Shown in pieces: positions 1 through 7,412 of a stretch of 64,000 nucleotides of DNA. Source of the DNA: an uncultured Flavobacteriales bacterium. Its GTDB lineage: Bacteria > Bacteroidota > Bacteroidia > Flavobacteriales > Schleiferiaceae. Within the stretch, counting starts at the first letter, position 1. Every line of letters starts with the position of its first letter. The stretch is taken from contig CAJXKC010000002.1 of NCBI GenBank assembly GCA_913055685.1, positions 496,001 through 560,000 on the forward strand, in the 5' to 3' direction. The notes beneath the pieces are model-generated. The model was not told where the DNA came from. It did no database searches and saw only the letters and a program-made list of their open reading frames with translations. Made by a program: the position numbers and the translations under genes.

Positions 1-1
1 A

Positions 2-640
2 GGCCGCACTATTGAGGAGGCTTGTCAGAAGAAAGGTATAAGTATTTGGGAACTTTTAAAAGAGCTTGAGGTAGTAATGTCTGAGCCTCAAAAAGACACG
101 ACTGACTACAAAAGCTGGCCATTGGATTTGTTGGCAGATTATATCGAAAAAAAACACCATCGTTATGTGGAGCAGCGTAGTCAGGAGATAAAGCCATTTT
201 TGGACAAATTGTGCCGAGTGCATGGAGAACGACACCCTGAGCTACTCGAGATTAACGGATTATTTACCACTTCTGTATCTGAGCTAGCAAAGCATATGAA
301 GAAGGAAGAGCTCGTGCTGTTTCCATTTGTGAGAAAAATGGTGGCCGTAAATCATGCCGGAGAGCCTGCACCTGCAGCTCACTTTGGCACCGTAGAAAAC
401 CCAATAAGTATGATGATGCATGAGCATGATACCGAAGGTGAGCGCTTTAGAAAGATTGCAGAGCTTAGCAATGATTATTATCCTCCTGCTGATGCTTGTA
501 ACACCTATAGGGTAACCTTTGCATTGCTGAAAGAGTTTGAAGATGACTTACATATGCACATTCACCTGGAAAACAACATACTGTTTCCAGGAGCAATCGC
601 CTTAGAAAAGCAGTTGAAGATCAAAGAAGTTATACAATAA
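2..640 (+). CDS. ric: Iron-sulfur cluster repair di-iron protein (RIC/ScdA/YtfE family), 5' partial
   Basis: RIC proteins repair Fe-S clusters damaged by nitric oxide or peroxide in the cytoplasm. The reading frame is open to the left edge, so the ATG at 77 is probably internal. The codons before it (from base 2) read like the end of the ScdA N-terminal domain (DUF542), with a TIEEACQKKGI-type helix. The rest is a hemerythrin-like bundle with the expected His/Glu ligands: KKEELVLFPF, MMHEHDTEGERF and HMHIHLENNILFP. It lies 39 nt before a truncated haemoglobin gene on the same strand, which fits NO or oxygen stress. The family call is firm; the true start lies outside the window. Confidence 0.88.
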   Translation, partial: GRTIEEACQKKGISIWELLKELEVVMSEPQKDTTDYKSWPLDLLADYIEKKHHRYVEQRSQEIKPFLDKLCRVHGERHPELLEINGLFTTSVSELAKHMKKEELVLFPFVRKMVAVNHAGEPAPAAHFGTVENPISMMMHEHDTEGERFRKIAELSNDYYPPADACNTYRVTFALLKEFEDDLHMHIHLENNILFPGAIALEKQLKIKEVIQ

Positions 641-679
641 AGTGTGGCTTTAAACATTCTTCTAAAAGGTAAACCAAGA

Positions 680-1072
680 ATGATGAAGAAAGACATTTCC
701 AGTGTACAGGACATAAAACTGCTGGTAGATGAGTTTTACAGTAAGGTGCAAAAGAATCCACTCATAGGTCCCATTTTTATTGGTGTGATACAAAATCGGT
801 GGCCAGAGCATTTGGAAAAAATGTATCGCTTTTGGCAAACCATTTTGTTGGATGAGCATACTTATAATGGTCGGCCTTTTCCACCACATGCACACATGCC
901 ATTAAGTCAAAAGCACTTTGAAATATGGTTGGGATTATTTCTGCAAACTTTGGATGAGCATTTTGAAGGAACAGTAACAGAAGATGCTAAAATGCGCGCC
1001 AGAAATATGGCCTCTATATTTTTACACAAAATAGAGTATATCCGCAGCAACCCTGGTCAGAAAACAATTTAA
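680..1072 (+). CDS. Group III truncated haemoglobin
   Basis: This is a small cytoplasmic haem protein of about 130 residues. Group III truncated globins bind O2 or NO, and several are linked to NO detoxification. Visible family marks are the FPPHAHMPL stretch and the KHFEIWLGLF helix, whose His is the expected proximal haem ligand (F8), plus the aromatic-rich FYSKVQKNPLIGPIF start. A GTG at 644 would add 12 residues, but the ATG at 680 begins just before the globin fold, so I chose it. It sits between a RIC protein and a haem dioxygenase-like gene (15 nt gap), so the three are probably co-transcribed. Physiological ligand unknown. Confidence 0.85.
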   Translation: MMKKDISSVQDIKLLVDEFYSKVQKNPLIGPIFIGVIQNRWPEHLEKMYRFWQTILLDEHTYNGRPFPPHAHMPLSQKHFEIWLGLFLQTLDEHFEGTVTEDAKMRARNMASIFLHKIEYIRSNPGQKTI

Positions 1073-1087
1073 TAGCATTTGAAAATA

Positions 1088-2002
1088 ATGAATGACATCA
1101 ACCAAAGGATAAACGAAAAATATCACAAACTGGGTGAAAACCCCGAAACTTATAAGGAAGGATTGCTTCTTTCCAAACCCACTACCTATTGGGATTATAT
1201 TCAAGTAGACACCTTGCTTTCGTTGCAAAACCCGAGAACCGACTTTGCAGACGAAAAGATATTTGTAATCTATCATCAGGTTACAGAACTGATGCAGGAA
1301 CTGGTACTTCATGAGCTTAGACAGATTACAGGAAAAGTAGAGGTAAGCGAGCAGCAGCTGGCAGAGAAGGTAAAGCGCATGAATCGCTACACTCGCATGC
1401 TTATTACTTCTTTTGATGTGATGCGTGATGGGATGGATTATGATGATTACAATACCTTTAGAAAAGCTCTCGCTCCTGCAAGTGGATTTCAAAGTGCGAG
1501 TTTTCGCTACATAGAGTTGCGTTGTACTTCATTACAAAACCTGGTGAATGAGCCAGGAAAAATGAGGCTTCCTGAAACCCCTGATTTAGACAGCTACTTT
1601 GAAAATCTATATTGGAAAGATGCAGGGCTAAATCGACAGACAGGTGAACAGACGCTTACGCTAAAGTTGTTTTGCGAAAAGTATGAAGCACAAATGAAAT
1701 CTCTTGCCAGAGAAATGACTAGCCATACTTTGGAAGACAAAATCAAGCAATTGGGTGATGGGCTACAGCACGAAACACGTGAGTTATTACGTGAATTTGA
1801 TAAGCTGTATAATATAGAATGGCCGCTGGTACACCTGCGTACTGCAGCTCACTATTTGGATGCCAAAGGCGAAACCAAAGCTGCCACCGGAGGTAGCAAA
1901 TGGAAAAAATATTTGCACCCAATGTATCAGCAACGTAAGTTTTTCCCCTCACTTTGGAGTAATGAAGAAATAGAAAACTGGGGAAAAGAATTTCAATTGT
2001 GA
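1088..2002 (+). CDS. Tryptophan 2,3-dioxygenase family haem protein
   Basis: Tryptophan 2,3-dioxygenases open the indole ring of L-tryptophan to give N-formylkynurenine, using haem. The 304-residue product carries the family signature DDYNTFRKALAPASGFQS (around residues 117-134), whose Arg and Phe contact substrate in known enzymes. Near the C-terminus is a His-containing helix (WPLVHLRTAAHYL) followed by an ATGGS motif that matches the haem-side loop of the family. The start is the ATG at 1088; the TTG at 1079 is less likely. No kynurenine pathway genes are adjacent. The neighbours are NO-responsive iron/haem proteins, so a role other than Trp catabolism is possible. Confidence 0.8.
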   Translation: MNDINQRINEKYHKLGENPETYKEGLLLSKPTTYWDYIQVDTLLSLQNPRTDFADEKIFVIYHQVTELMQELVLHELRQITGKVEVSEQQLAEKVKRMNRYTRMLITSFDVMRDGMDYDDYNTFRKALAPASGFQSASFRYIELRCTSLQNLVNEPGKMRLPETPDLDSYFENLYWKDAGLNRQTGEQTLTLKLFCEKYEAQMKSLAREMTSHTLEDKIKQLGDGLQHETRELLREFDKLYNIEWPLVHLRTAAHYLDAKGETKAATGGSKWKKYLHPMYQQRKFFPSLWSNEEIENWGKEFQL

Positions 2003-2020
2003 AATGGTATGTTGAGTGCG

Positions 2021-2040
2021 GGCTCACGTCCAGAGCCTTT
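2021..2040 (+). terminator. Possible weak terminator after the dioxygenase gene
   Basis: A GGCTC/GAGCC stem with a 7-nt loop is followed by a short T run, 19 nt after the stop codon. The stem is short and the T tract has three bases, so this is a weak call. If real, it marks the end of the ric-globin-dioxygenase unit and lies just outside the probable left border of the integrated element. Confidence 0.35.
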
Positions 2041-2451
2041 AGATTTTCGATACACCTCATAAGGGGATTTCATGAGGCCTCAACACGCTTGTAGTCTACG
2101 ATTTAGCGTCTAAAAGTGCGCAACAAACCGGCAGCAGGTGCCTGTTTTGGCGTTTTGTAGCGCAACAAATAAGCAACACCAAAGAACGGATAATTCTTTT
2201 TTGTCAATGCTTCGTTTTGGTGATCGATTTTGGATCGGAGAGATGGCTTAGGTTCTGTGTGGGGATAGCTGAAGTGAAGGTTTTAAATCTCATTATTTGA
2301 ACCCTCCTTATTTTAGTTAAGACCTATGAAAGCGCATTGAAATATCGCATATCGCGATTTGCAATAATTTTTTTCCAGCCCTCAATGCCGCACGGGCACT
2401 GATCCTTTTTAACAAAAACATTTTTTTGAAAACGACTACAAAGAAATAAAA

Positions 2452-2480
2452 TTGATTTTTATCGTTTTTGCCTATCTTTG
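2452..2480 (+). promoter_or_regulatory. Bacteroidota-type promoter of the defence operon
   Basis: TTG at 2452-2454 and TATCTTTG at 2473-2480 are 18 nt apart, which fits the Bacteroidota sigma factor consensus (TTTG, N19, TAnnTTTG). Transcription would begin about 7 nt further on, some 20 nt before the ATG at 2507. No other promoter of this quality was noticed before hsdR, so it may drive the whole cargo operon. Confidence 0.65.
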
Positions 2481-2487
2481 TGGAGAC

Positions 2488-2505
2488 TTTGTAAGACACT
2501 ACAAA
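2488..2505. promoter_or_regulatory. Inverted repeat touching the first start codon of the R-M operon
   Basis: TTTGTA, six bases, TACAAA forms a perfect 6-bp dyad ending one base before the ATG at 2507 and overlapping the predicted transcription start. The right arm is part of ACTACAAA (2498-2505), which also occurs at 2435-2442 upstream of the promoter. The placement suits a repressor or controller site. The binding protein is unknown and chance cannot be excluded in AT-rich DNA. Confidence 0.35.
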
Positions 2506-2506
2506 A

Positions 2507-3070
2507 ATGAACGAGGTAAAAGTCGAAGATATCGCATCGCTGCAGTTTGGCTTATACGCCAAGTCAAAAGGTGCTGGCACTGTAAAATACTTGCAGGCCA
2601 AGCATTTTAATGATGACGGCGTTTTGGAGCAAGATGTGGATACCTTTTTAGACAGAGACGCTAAAAACGATAAACACCTTCTTATGGATGGTGATGTGCT
2701 CTTTGTGGGAAAAGGCTTTCGGAATTTTGCCTGGGTGTATCGAGACGAGATGGGAGACGCGATAGCTTCTTCCATTTTTTTTGTTCTTCGTCTGGATACT
2801 AATAAGGTCTATCCGGAATTCCTGGCCACATTGTTTAATACTTCCGCATACCAGTCTCTTTTTCAGAGTATGGGGGCAGGGAGTAAGATCACCTCCATTC
2901 GAAAATCTGAATTGGCGGCGATTACCCTAAAGTTACCTGCGCTGGAATTGCAATGTAAGATTGCTGATCTAAGGACCGTGCATCTTCAAGAAACTCAACT
3001 AAATAAAAGACTTATAGAACTGCAGGAGCTCAGGTTTCAGTCTGCGGTTCAAAACCTATTAAATCAATAA
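2507..3070 (+). CDS. Half-size type I restriction specificity protein (single target-recognition domain)
   Basis: HsdS subunits direct type I restriction-modification complexes to their DNA site. A usual HsdS has two target-recognition domains and about 400 residues. This one has 187 residues: a single recognition domain (opening VEDIASLQFGLYAKS) and one C-terminal spacer helix (LELQCKIADLRTVHLQETQLNKRLIELQELR). It lies 3 nt before hsdM, while a full-size HsdS lies after hsdM. Half-size S proteins can act as dimers in known cases, so this may give the methylase a second, symmetric specificity or modulate the full HsdS. It starts cleanly after its own promoter and is not obviously a broken gene. 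Confidence 0.75.
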   Translation: MNEVKVEDIASLQFGLYAKSKGAGTVKYLQAKHFNDDGVLEQDVDTFLDRDAKNDKHLLMDGDVLFVGKGFRNFAWVYRDEMGDAIASSIFFVLRLDTNKVYPEFLATLFNTSAYQSLFQSMGAGSKITSIRKSELAAITLKLPALELQCKIADLRTVHLQETQLNKRLIELQELRFQSAVQNLLNQ

Positions 3071-3073
3071 TTC

Positions 3074-4600
3074 ATGTCAAAAAAGGTTACACAAAAGGAA
3101 ATTAACCAAACGGTTTGGAAGGCTTGTGACACGTTTAGGGGAGTGGTAGATCCTTCCCAGTATAAGGACTATGTACTTACGATGCTTTTCGTGAAGTATG
3201 TGTCTGATGTTTGGCTCGATAAGAAGGCTATATACTCGGCCAAGTACAAGGGAGATGCTCAACGCGTGGAGCGCGCTTTGCGAAATGAGCGCTTTCAGGT
3301 ACCAGAGAATTGCACCTTCGAGTTTTTGTATGACAGTCGTAATGCGGCGAATCTTGGTGAGCTAATCAATACCGCATTAGAGGGGCTTGAGGATGCCAAC
3401 AGGAGTAAGCTGGACCGCGTTTTTAGAAATATTGATTTCAATTCTGAATCGAACCTAGGCCGAACCGGCGACCGGAACCGACGACTGAAGAACTTATTGG
3501 TTGATTTTGCAGACTTGGACCTACAACCCTCTCACTTAGCGGATGGAGATGTAATTGGTGATGCCTATGAATACTTGATTGAAAAGTTTGCCAGTGACGC
3601 AGGTAAAAAAGCGGGGGAATTTTACACGCCAAGCCAAGTGTCCACTTTGTTGGCCAAGCTGGTTCAACCGCAAGCCGGAGATCGCATCTCCGACCCCAGT
3701 TGTGGTTCAGGCTCCCTGTTGATCAAGGCTTTAAAAGAAGTGGGAAGTAACAACTTCTCGCTTTACGGACAAGAGATCAATGGTAGTACCTGGGCATTGG
3801 CTCGTATGAATATGTTCCTGCATGAAATTGACAATGCTACCATCGAGTGGGGAGATACCCTAAACAACCCTCGCTTGATTGAAGGTGATAGCCTGATGAA
3901 GTTTAATGTAGTGGTAGCCAATCCTCCCTTTTCCTTAGATAAATGGGGTGCCGATAATGCTACGGCCGATCAATACGCACGCTTTCACCGTGGTGTTCCG
4001 CCAAAAAGTAAGGGGGATTACGCCTTCATCAGCCACATGATTGAAACTACCTACCAGGATAATGGCCGGGTTGGAGTGATTATGCCGCATGGAGCTTTAT
4101 TTAGAGGCAGTAGTGAGGGGAAGATTAGAAAGCAACTGATTGATGAAAACCTATTAGAAGCGGTCATTGGGCTACCGGCTAACCTATTCTTCGGTACGGG
4201 TATTCCGGCTTGTATTCTGATTTACAATCGCGCGAAGGGTAAGAACAAGGACGTACTTTTTATTGATGCGAGCAGCCAGTTTGAGGCAGGGAAAAACCAA
4301 AATAGACTAAGAGATTCGGATATCGAAAAAATTCTGAACACCTATCTGGAATTCAAAGCTGGCGAGCCATTGGATAATGAAGAAGGAGTTGTAATCGAGG
4401 ATAAATACGCCTATCGTGCTACGCTCAAAGAGATTCAGGAAAACGACTACAACCTGAATATTCCCAGGTATGTCGACACTTTTGAAGAGGAAGAACCAGT
4501 GGATATTGCTGCCACACAGCAGAGTATCGCAGAGCTCAAAAAGGAATTGGCCTCAGTAGAGCAGAAAATGGAGTCTTACCTTAAAGAATTGGGATTTTAA
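3074..4600 (+). CDS. hsdM: Type I restriction-modification methyltransferase HsdM
   Basis: HsdM transfers a methyl group from S-adenosylmethionine to adenine N6 in the type I recognition site and is part of the R2M2S complex. The 508-residue product has the N-terminal helical domain (EINQTVWKACDTFRG, then YVLTMLFVKYVSD). The methylase core follows, with AdoMet motif DPSCGSG at residues 207-213 and catalytic NPPF at 283-286. A GEFYTPSQV segment precedes motif I, as is standard. The C-terminal coiled coil (QSIAELKKELASVEQKMESYLKEL) should contact HsdS. The gene is clearly richer in GC than the module after hsdS. Complete and well supported. Confidence 0.95.
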   Translation: MSKKVTQKEINQTVWKACDTFRGVVDPSQYKDYVLTMLFVKYVSDVWLDKKAIYSAKYKGDAQRVERALRNERFQVPENCTFEFLYDSRNAANLGELINTALEGLEDANRSKLDRVFRNIDFNSESNLGRTGDRNRRLKNLLVDFADLDLQPSHLADGDVIGDAYEYLIEKFASDAGKKAGEFYTPSQVSTLLAKLVQPQAGDRISDPSCGSGSLLIKALKEVGSNNFSLYGQEINGSTWALARMNMFLHEIDNATIEWGDTLNNPRLIEGDSLMKFNVVVANPPFSLDKWGADNATADQYARFHRGVPPKSKGDYAFISHMIETTYQDNGRVGVIMPHGALFRGSSEGKIRKQLIDENLLEAVIGLPANLFFGTGIPACILIYNRAKGKNKDVLFIDASSQFEAGKNQNRLRDSDIEKILNTYLEFKAGEPLDNEEGVVIEDKYAYRATLKEIQENDYNLNIPRYVDTFEEEEPVDIAATQQSIAELKKELASVEQKMESYLKELGF

Positions 4601-4609
4601 AGTTAAGAT

Positions 4610-5857
4610 ATGCTAAAAGTACAAGATATTAAAACTGGCTTCATTGAAACACAAGTAGGTCCACTTCCTTCTGACTGGAAGTTAGTGCCTTTAGGGTATT
4701 TATTTGATTTTAAAAATGGCGTGAATGCTGATAAGAGTGCCTATGGAAATGGCGTGAAGTTTATCAATGTGATGGAAATCATTAACAATAATATTATTAC
4801 GGATGATAAGGTTCCGGGAACAATTACCCTTGAAGAAAAGCACATTAAATCTAATCTAGTTCAATTTGGGGATGTACTTTTTAATAGAACCTCAGAAACA
4901 ACAAATGAAATTGGTTTGTCAGCGGTCTATCTAGATAAAGGACAAACTGTTTTTGGTGGATTTGTAATTCGAGGGCGAAGTAAAAACAATGAACTTTTTG
5001 AGTTATTTAAAAAGGACTGTTTTCAATCAAGTTTAGTAAGAAAACAAATTATTGCAAGAGGTCAGGGTGCGGTTAGATCAAACATTGGACAGGGTGATTT
5101 GGAAAAGGTTTTATTACCTGTGCCACCCCTTCATGAACAAAAAAAAATATCCGAGATTTTAACTGAATGGGATAACGCCATAGATCTTACACAAAATCAA
5201 ATTTCCACGTTAAAAATTAGAAACAAAGGAATATCGCAACAATTACTTTCAGGTAAAAAAAGAATTTCAGGATTTAATTCAAAAGTCAATTTTATAAGAT
5301 TAAAAGGCTTAATAAAGGAAGTTAGCAAGCGAAACAAAGATTTGTCAGTGAGTAATGTTCTTTCAGTAACTAACTCAAGAGGTTTTATTAATCAAAGCGA
5401 ACAGTTTGATAGATCAGTTGCTAGTGTAGATTTAAGTAATTACAAAGTAGTCGAGAAAGGGCAATTTGCATACAATCCTTCTAGGGTGAATGTCGGCTCT
5501 CTTGATCTTCTTAAAAATTTTGAAGAAGGTGTTTTGAGCCCTATGTATGTGGTTTTCAAAACTGATCCTAAACAGCTTTTACCTGAGTTCTTATACTATC
5601 ATCTTAAATCTTGGTGGTTCACTGGTCATATTCCTCAATATGTTCAGGGGAGCGTAAGAGATAGCCTTTCATTTGATGGGTTACAGTCAATGAGTTTCTT
5701 CATTCCGTCAGTAGATGAACAGAGAAAAATTGTAGAGGTGCTGTCAGAAGCGAGGCAAGAGCTGGAAATGAAACAAAAACATTTAGAAGAATTAAATAAC
5801 CAACGAAAAGGCTTGATGCAAAAGCTTTTGACTGGCGAAGTGAGGGTTAAAATTTAG
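4610..5857 (+). CDS. hsdS: Type I restriction specificity subunit HsdS (two recognition domains)
   Basis: This 415-residue protein has the standard two-repeat HsdS layout. Recognition domain 1 (about 1-180) ends in PPLHEQKKISEILTEWD and a spacer helix closing with QQLLSGKKRI. Recognition domain 2 (about 220-385) ends in PSVDEQRKIVEVLSEAR and a helix closing with QKLLTGEVRVKI. It would set the DNA target of HsdM and HsdR; the target cannot be read from sequence. It follows hsdM by 9 nt. Base composition shifts to AT-rich inside this gene and stays so through the CD-NTase gene, as often seen for exchanged recognition domains and late insertions. Confidence 0.93.
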   Translation: MLKVQDIKTGFIETQVGPLPSDWKLVPLGYLFDFKNGVNADKSAYGNGVKFINVMEIINNNIITDDKVPGTITLEEKHIKSNLVQFGDVLFNRTSETTNEIGLSAVYLDKGQTVFGGFVIRGRSKNNELFELFKKDCFQSSLVRKQIIARGQGAVRSNIGQGDLEKVLLPVPPLHEQKKISEILTEWDNAIDLTQNQISTLKIRNKGISQQLLSGKKRISGFNSKVNFIRLKGLIKEVSKRNKDLSVSNVLSVTNSRGFINQSEQFDRSVASVDLSNYKVVEKGQFAYNPSRVNVGSLDLLKNFEEGVLSPMYVVFKTDPKQLLPEFLYYHLKSWWFTGHIPQYVQGSVRDSLSFDGLQSMSFFIPSVDEQRKIVEVLSEARQELEMKQKHLEELNNQRKGLMQKLLTGEVRVKI

Positions 5858-5862
5858 AATTC

Positions 5863-6636
5863 ATGAAATATTTAGTTTGGGATCTTAAACAACTTAAAAG
5901 AGGTGAACGAGTAAAAGTTGCCTTAACTGGAAATGCTGCGAATGTTCGCTTAATGACTAACACAAACTACCAAAACTACAAAAATGGTAGGAGGCATAGC
6001 TATGTTGGTGGGCTAGTTACTAAATCGCCTGTTGTTTTAGGTATTCCAAGCTCTGGTCACTGGTTTTTAACTGTAGATATGCAAGGGTTACGGGGTAGCA
6101 CAAATGCGAGCGTGCAAGTTTTACCATCCCCTCTTCCAACTTTTCAGGATGCTCCATTGTCATCAGTTCCATCCTTAGTACAAGGAAGAAATGATGAATC
6201 GTTTGGCTTTCAAGATGACGATTTAAGAGAGCATGATGTTTTTATTTCACATGCTTCAGAGGATAAAGATGAAATAGTACGTCCTCTAGCCATGGCTTTA
6301 AAAAATGCTGGTTTATCAGTTTGGTATGATGAGTTCGAATTAAAGATTGGAGATAGCTTAAGGCAAAAAATCGACAAGGGTCTTGCTAAAAGCAAATTCG
6401 GGATAGTCGTTCTCTCAAAAAGCTTTATTAGAAAAGGTTGGACGAATTATGAGTTGGACGGGATCATTACCAAAGTGGTGAGTGGAGAACAAGTTCTATT
6501 ACCAATTTGGCATAATATCACAAAGCAAGAGGTAGTAGATTTTTCACCCTCAATTGCAGACAAGCTTGCAAGAAATACTGCAAATTTCACTGTGGACGAA
6601 ATTGCTATTGAAATCTCAGAATTAATAAGAAGTTAG
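5863..6636 (+). CDS. DUF1883-TIR domain protein, candidate NADase effector
   Basis: Residues 1-88 match DUF1883 (an LKRGERVKVALTGNAANVRL opening, then a NGRRHSYVGG turn and SSGHWFLTVD). A linker of about 35 residues leads to a TIR domain (124-255) with DVFISHASEDKDEI and WYDEFELKIGDSLRQKI. Glu197 in GWTNYEL sits where plant and animal TIR NADases carry their catalytic Glu. Many bacterial TIR proteins kill infected cells by degrading NAD+, and DUF1883 is of unknown function. There is no signal peptide or membrane segment. The gene lies 5 nt after hsdS and 2 nt before the four-TM gene, tying it to the CD-NTase module. The effector role is inference. Confidence 0.8.
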   Translation: MKYLVWDLKQLKRGERVKVALTGNAANVRLMTNTNYQNYKNGRRHSYVGGLVTKSPVVLGIPSSGHWFLTVDMQGLRGSTNASVQVLPSPLPTFQDAPLSSVPSLVQGRNDESFGFQDDDLREHDVFISHASEDKDEIVRPLAMALKNAGLSVWYDEFELKIGDSLRQKIDKGLAKSKFGIVVLSKSFIRKGWTNYELDGIITKVVSGEQVLLPIWHNITKQEVVDFSPSIADKLARNTANFTVDEIAIEISELIRS

Positions 6637-6638
6637 AT

Positions 6639-7412
6639 ATGGCAAAGTACGCACCTCAATATAATACATTTCAAATAGTTTTAAAACTAGACCATATTAA
6701 TAAGATTATGATATGGACGGTGTTTACTCTTTCGCTGCTACCTTACTTTTTCAAGCAAATTTGGTGGGATAGCAAAAACTCTGATATAGCCGTTCAAACA
6801 ATTGAATATCTGAACATCACATTGTTGATCATTGGATTTATTCTCAATGCGATAAAAGACTATCATTTATTTCCCCTTGCAGAAAGAAAAAGGAGGAAAG
6901 ATTTGATTGACAACGCATTCAGTACAAAATATTCACTTAAAAACTCCGAAGAATATTATACAAATGAAGAAGTAAAACCTGGTATCAATAAACTTGGAGT
7001 AAATCTTTTTCAGAATTTATTTTTCACAGTAACTGTTGCAAAAGGAATGAGGGCTAAAGTTATCGTTAAGTCTTCCTTGTTCTTGGTAGTTTTCATTTTA
7101 ATGGCAATCTATGGGTTTAAGAACAGTCCCTTAGCATTACCTACACTGCAAATTTTATTTTCAGCATTCGTTTTAGGAGACCTAATCAAGTTGTTGCTCT
7201 TTATTCATCGAAACGAGATCATACTTGAAAATGTTCAACAATATTTTTCCGAAGCCCAAAATAATGAAGCAACGATATTGAAAAGTTTTGTGGAATATGA
7301 AACTAATTTGTCTTGGGCGAGCATCTTACTTGACGGAAAAGTATTCAATAAAATAAACGACCAAACAGAAATGGAATGGCAATTAATTAAAGAGAAATAC
7401 CAAATACAATGA
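6639..7412 (+). CDS. Four-transmembrane protein, candidate CD-NTase-associated membrane effector
   Basis: This 257-residue protein has hydrophobic segments at about residues 22-42, 57-76, 141-160 and 164-190. Between TM2 and TM3 is a charged cytoplasmic-looking loop (AERKRRKDLIDNAF onward), and a helical tail of about 65 residues follows TM4. Layout and neighbourhood recall the S-4TM or SLATT membrane proteins predicted to act as pore-forming effectors beside SMODS nucleotidyltransferases. I cannot assign it to either family with certainty by eye. Its stop overlaps the CD-NTase start by 4 nt (ATGA), so the two are translationally coupled. A likely role is membrane disruption on receiving a cyclic nucleotide signal. 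Confidence 0.55.
   Translation: MAKYAPQYNTFQIVLKLDHINKIMIWTVFTLSLLPYFFKQIWWDSKNSDIAVQTIEYLNITLLIIGFILNAIKDYHLFPLAERKRRKDLIDNAFSTKYSLKNSEEYYTNEEVKPGINKLGVNLFQNLFFTVTVAKGMRAKVIVKSSLFLVVFILMAIYGFKNSPLALPTLQILFSAFVLGDLIKLLLFIHRNEIILENVQQYFSEAQNNEATILKSFVEYETNLSWASILLDGKVFNKINDQTEMEWQLIKEKYQIQ

Larger units (their letters stand above)
2003..2506. other. Gene-free 504-nt interval holding the probable left end of the integrated element
   Basis: No convincing protein or RNA gene lies here. From left to right I see a weak hairpin (2021-2040) and a CGATACA heptamer (2048-2054) that also occurs at the mnmE end (18331-18337). Next come two copies of GCGCAACAAA (2118-2127, 2160-2169), a motif repeated at the other end of the element, and an AGGTGCC (2136-2142) like the fourth unit of the 18081-18117 array. 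Last is a promoter-like pair (2452-2480) for the defence operon. A full copy of the right-hand att core was not found, so the exact left border is unknown. Confidence 0.6.

Noticed and set aside
2048-2054. CGATACA heptamer as the left att core
   Set aside because: It matches the mnmE end for only seven bases and the neighbouring arm and spacer (TTTACTT) do not match. Kept only as a weak hint of the border.
2154-2171. TTTTGTAGCGCAACAAAT as a degenerate copy of the mnmE att site
   Set aside because: About 11 of 18 bases match, but the orientation is opposite to what an attL direct repeat needs. It is better explained by the GCGCAACAA motif.
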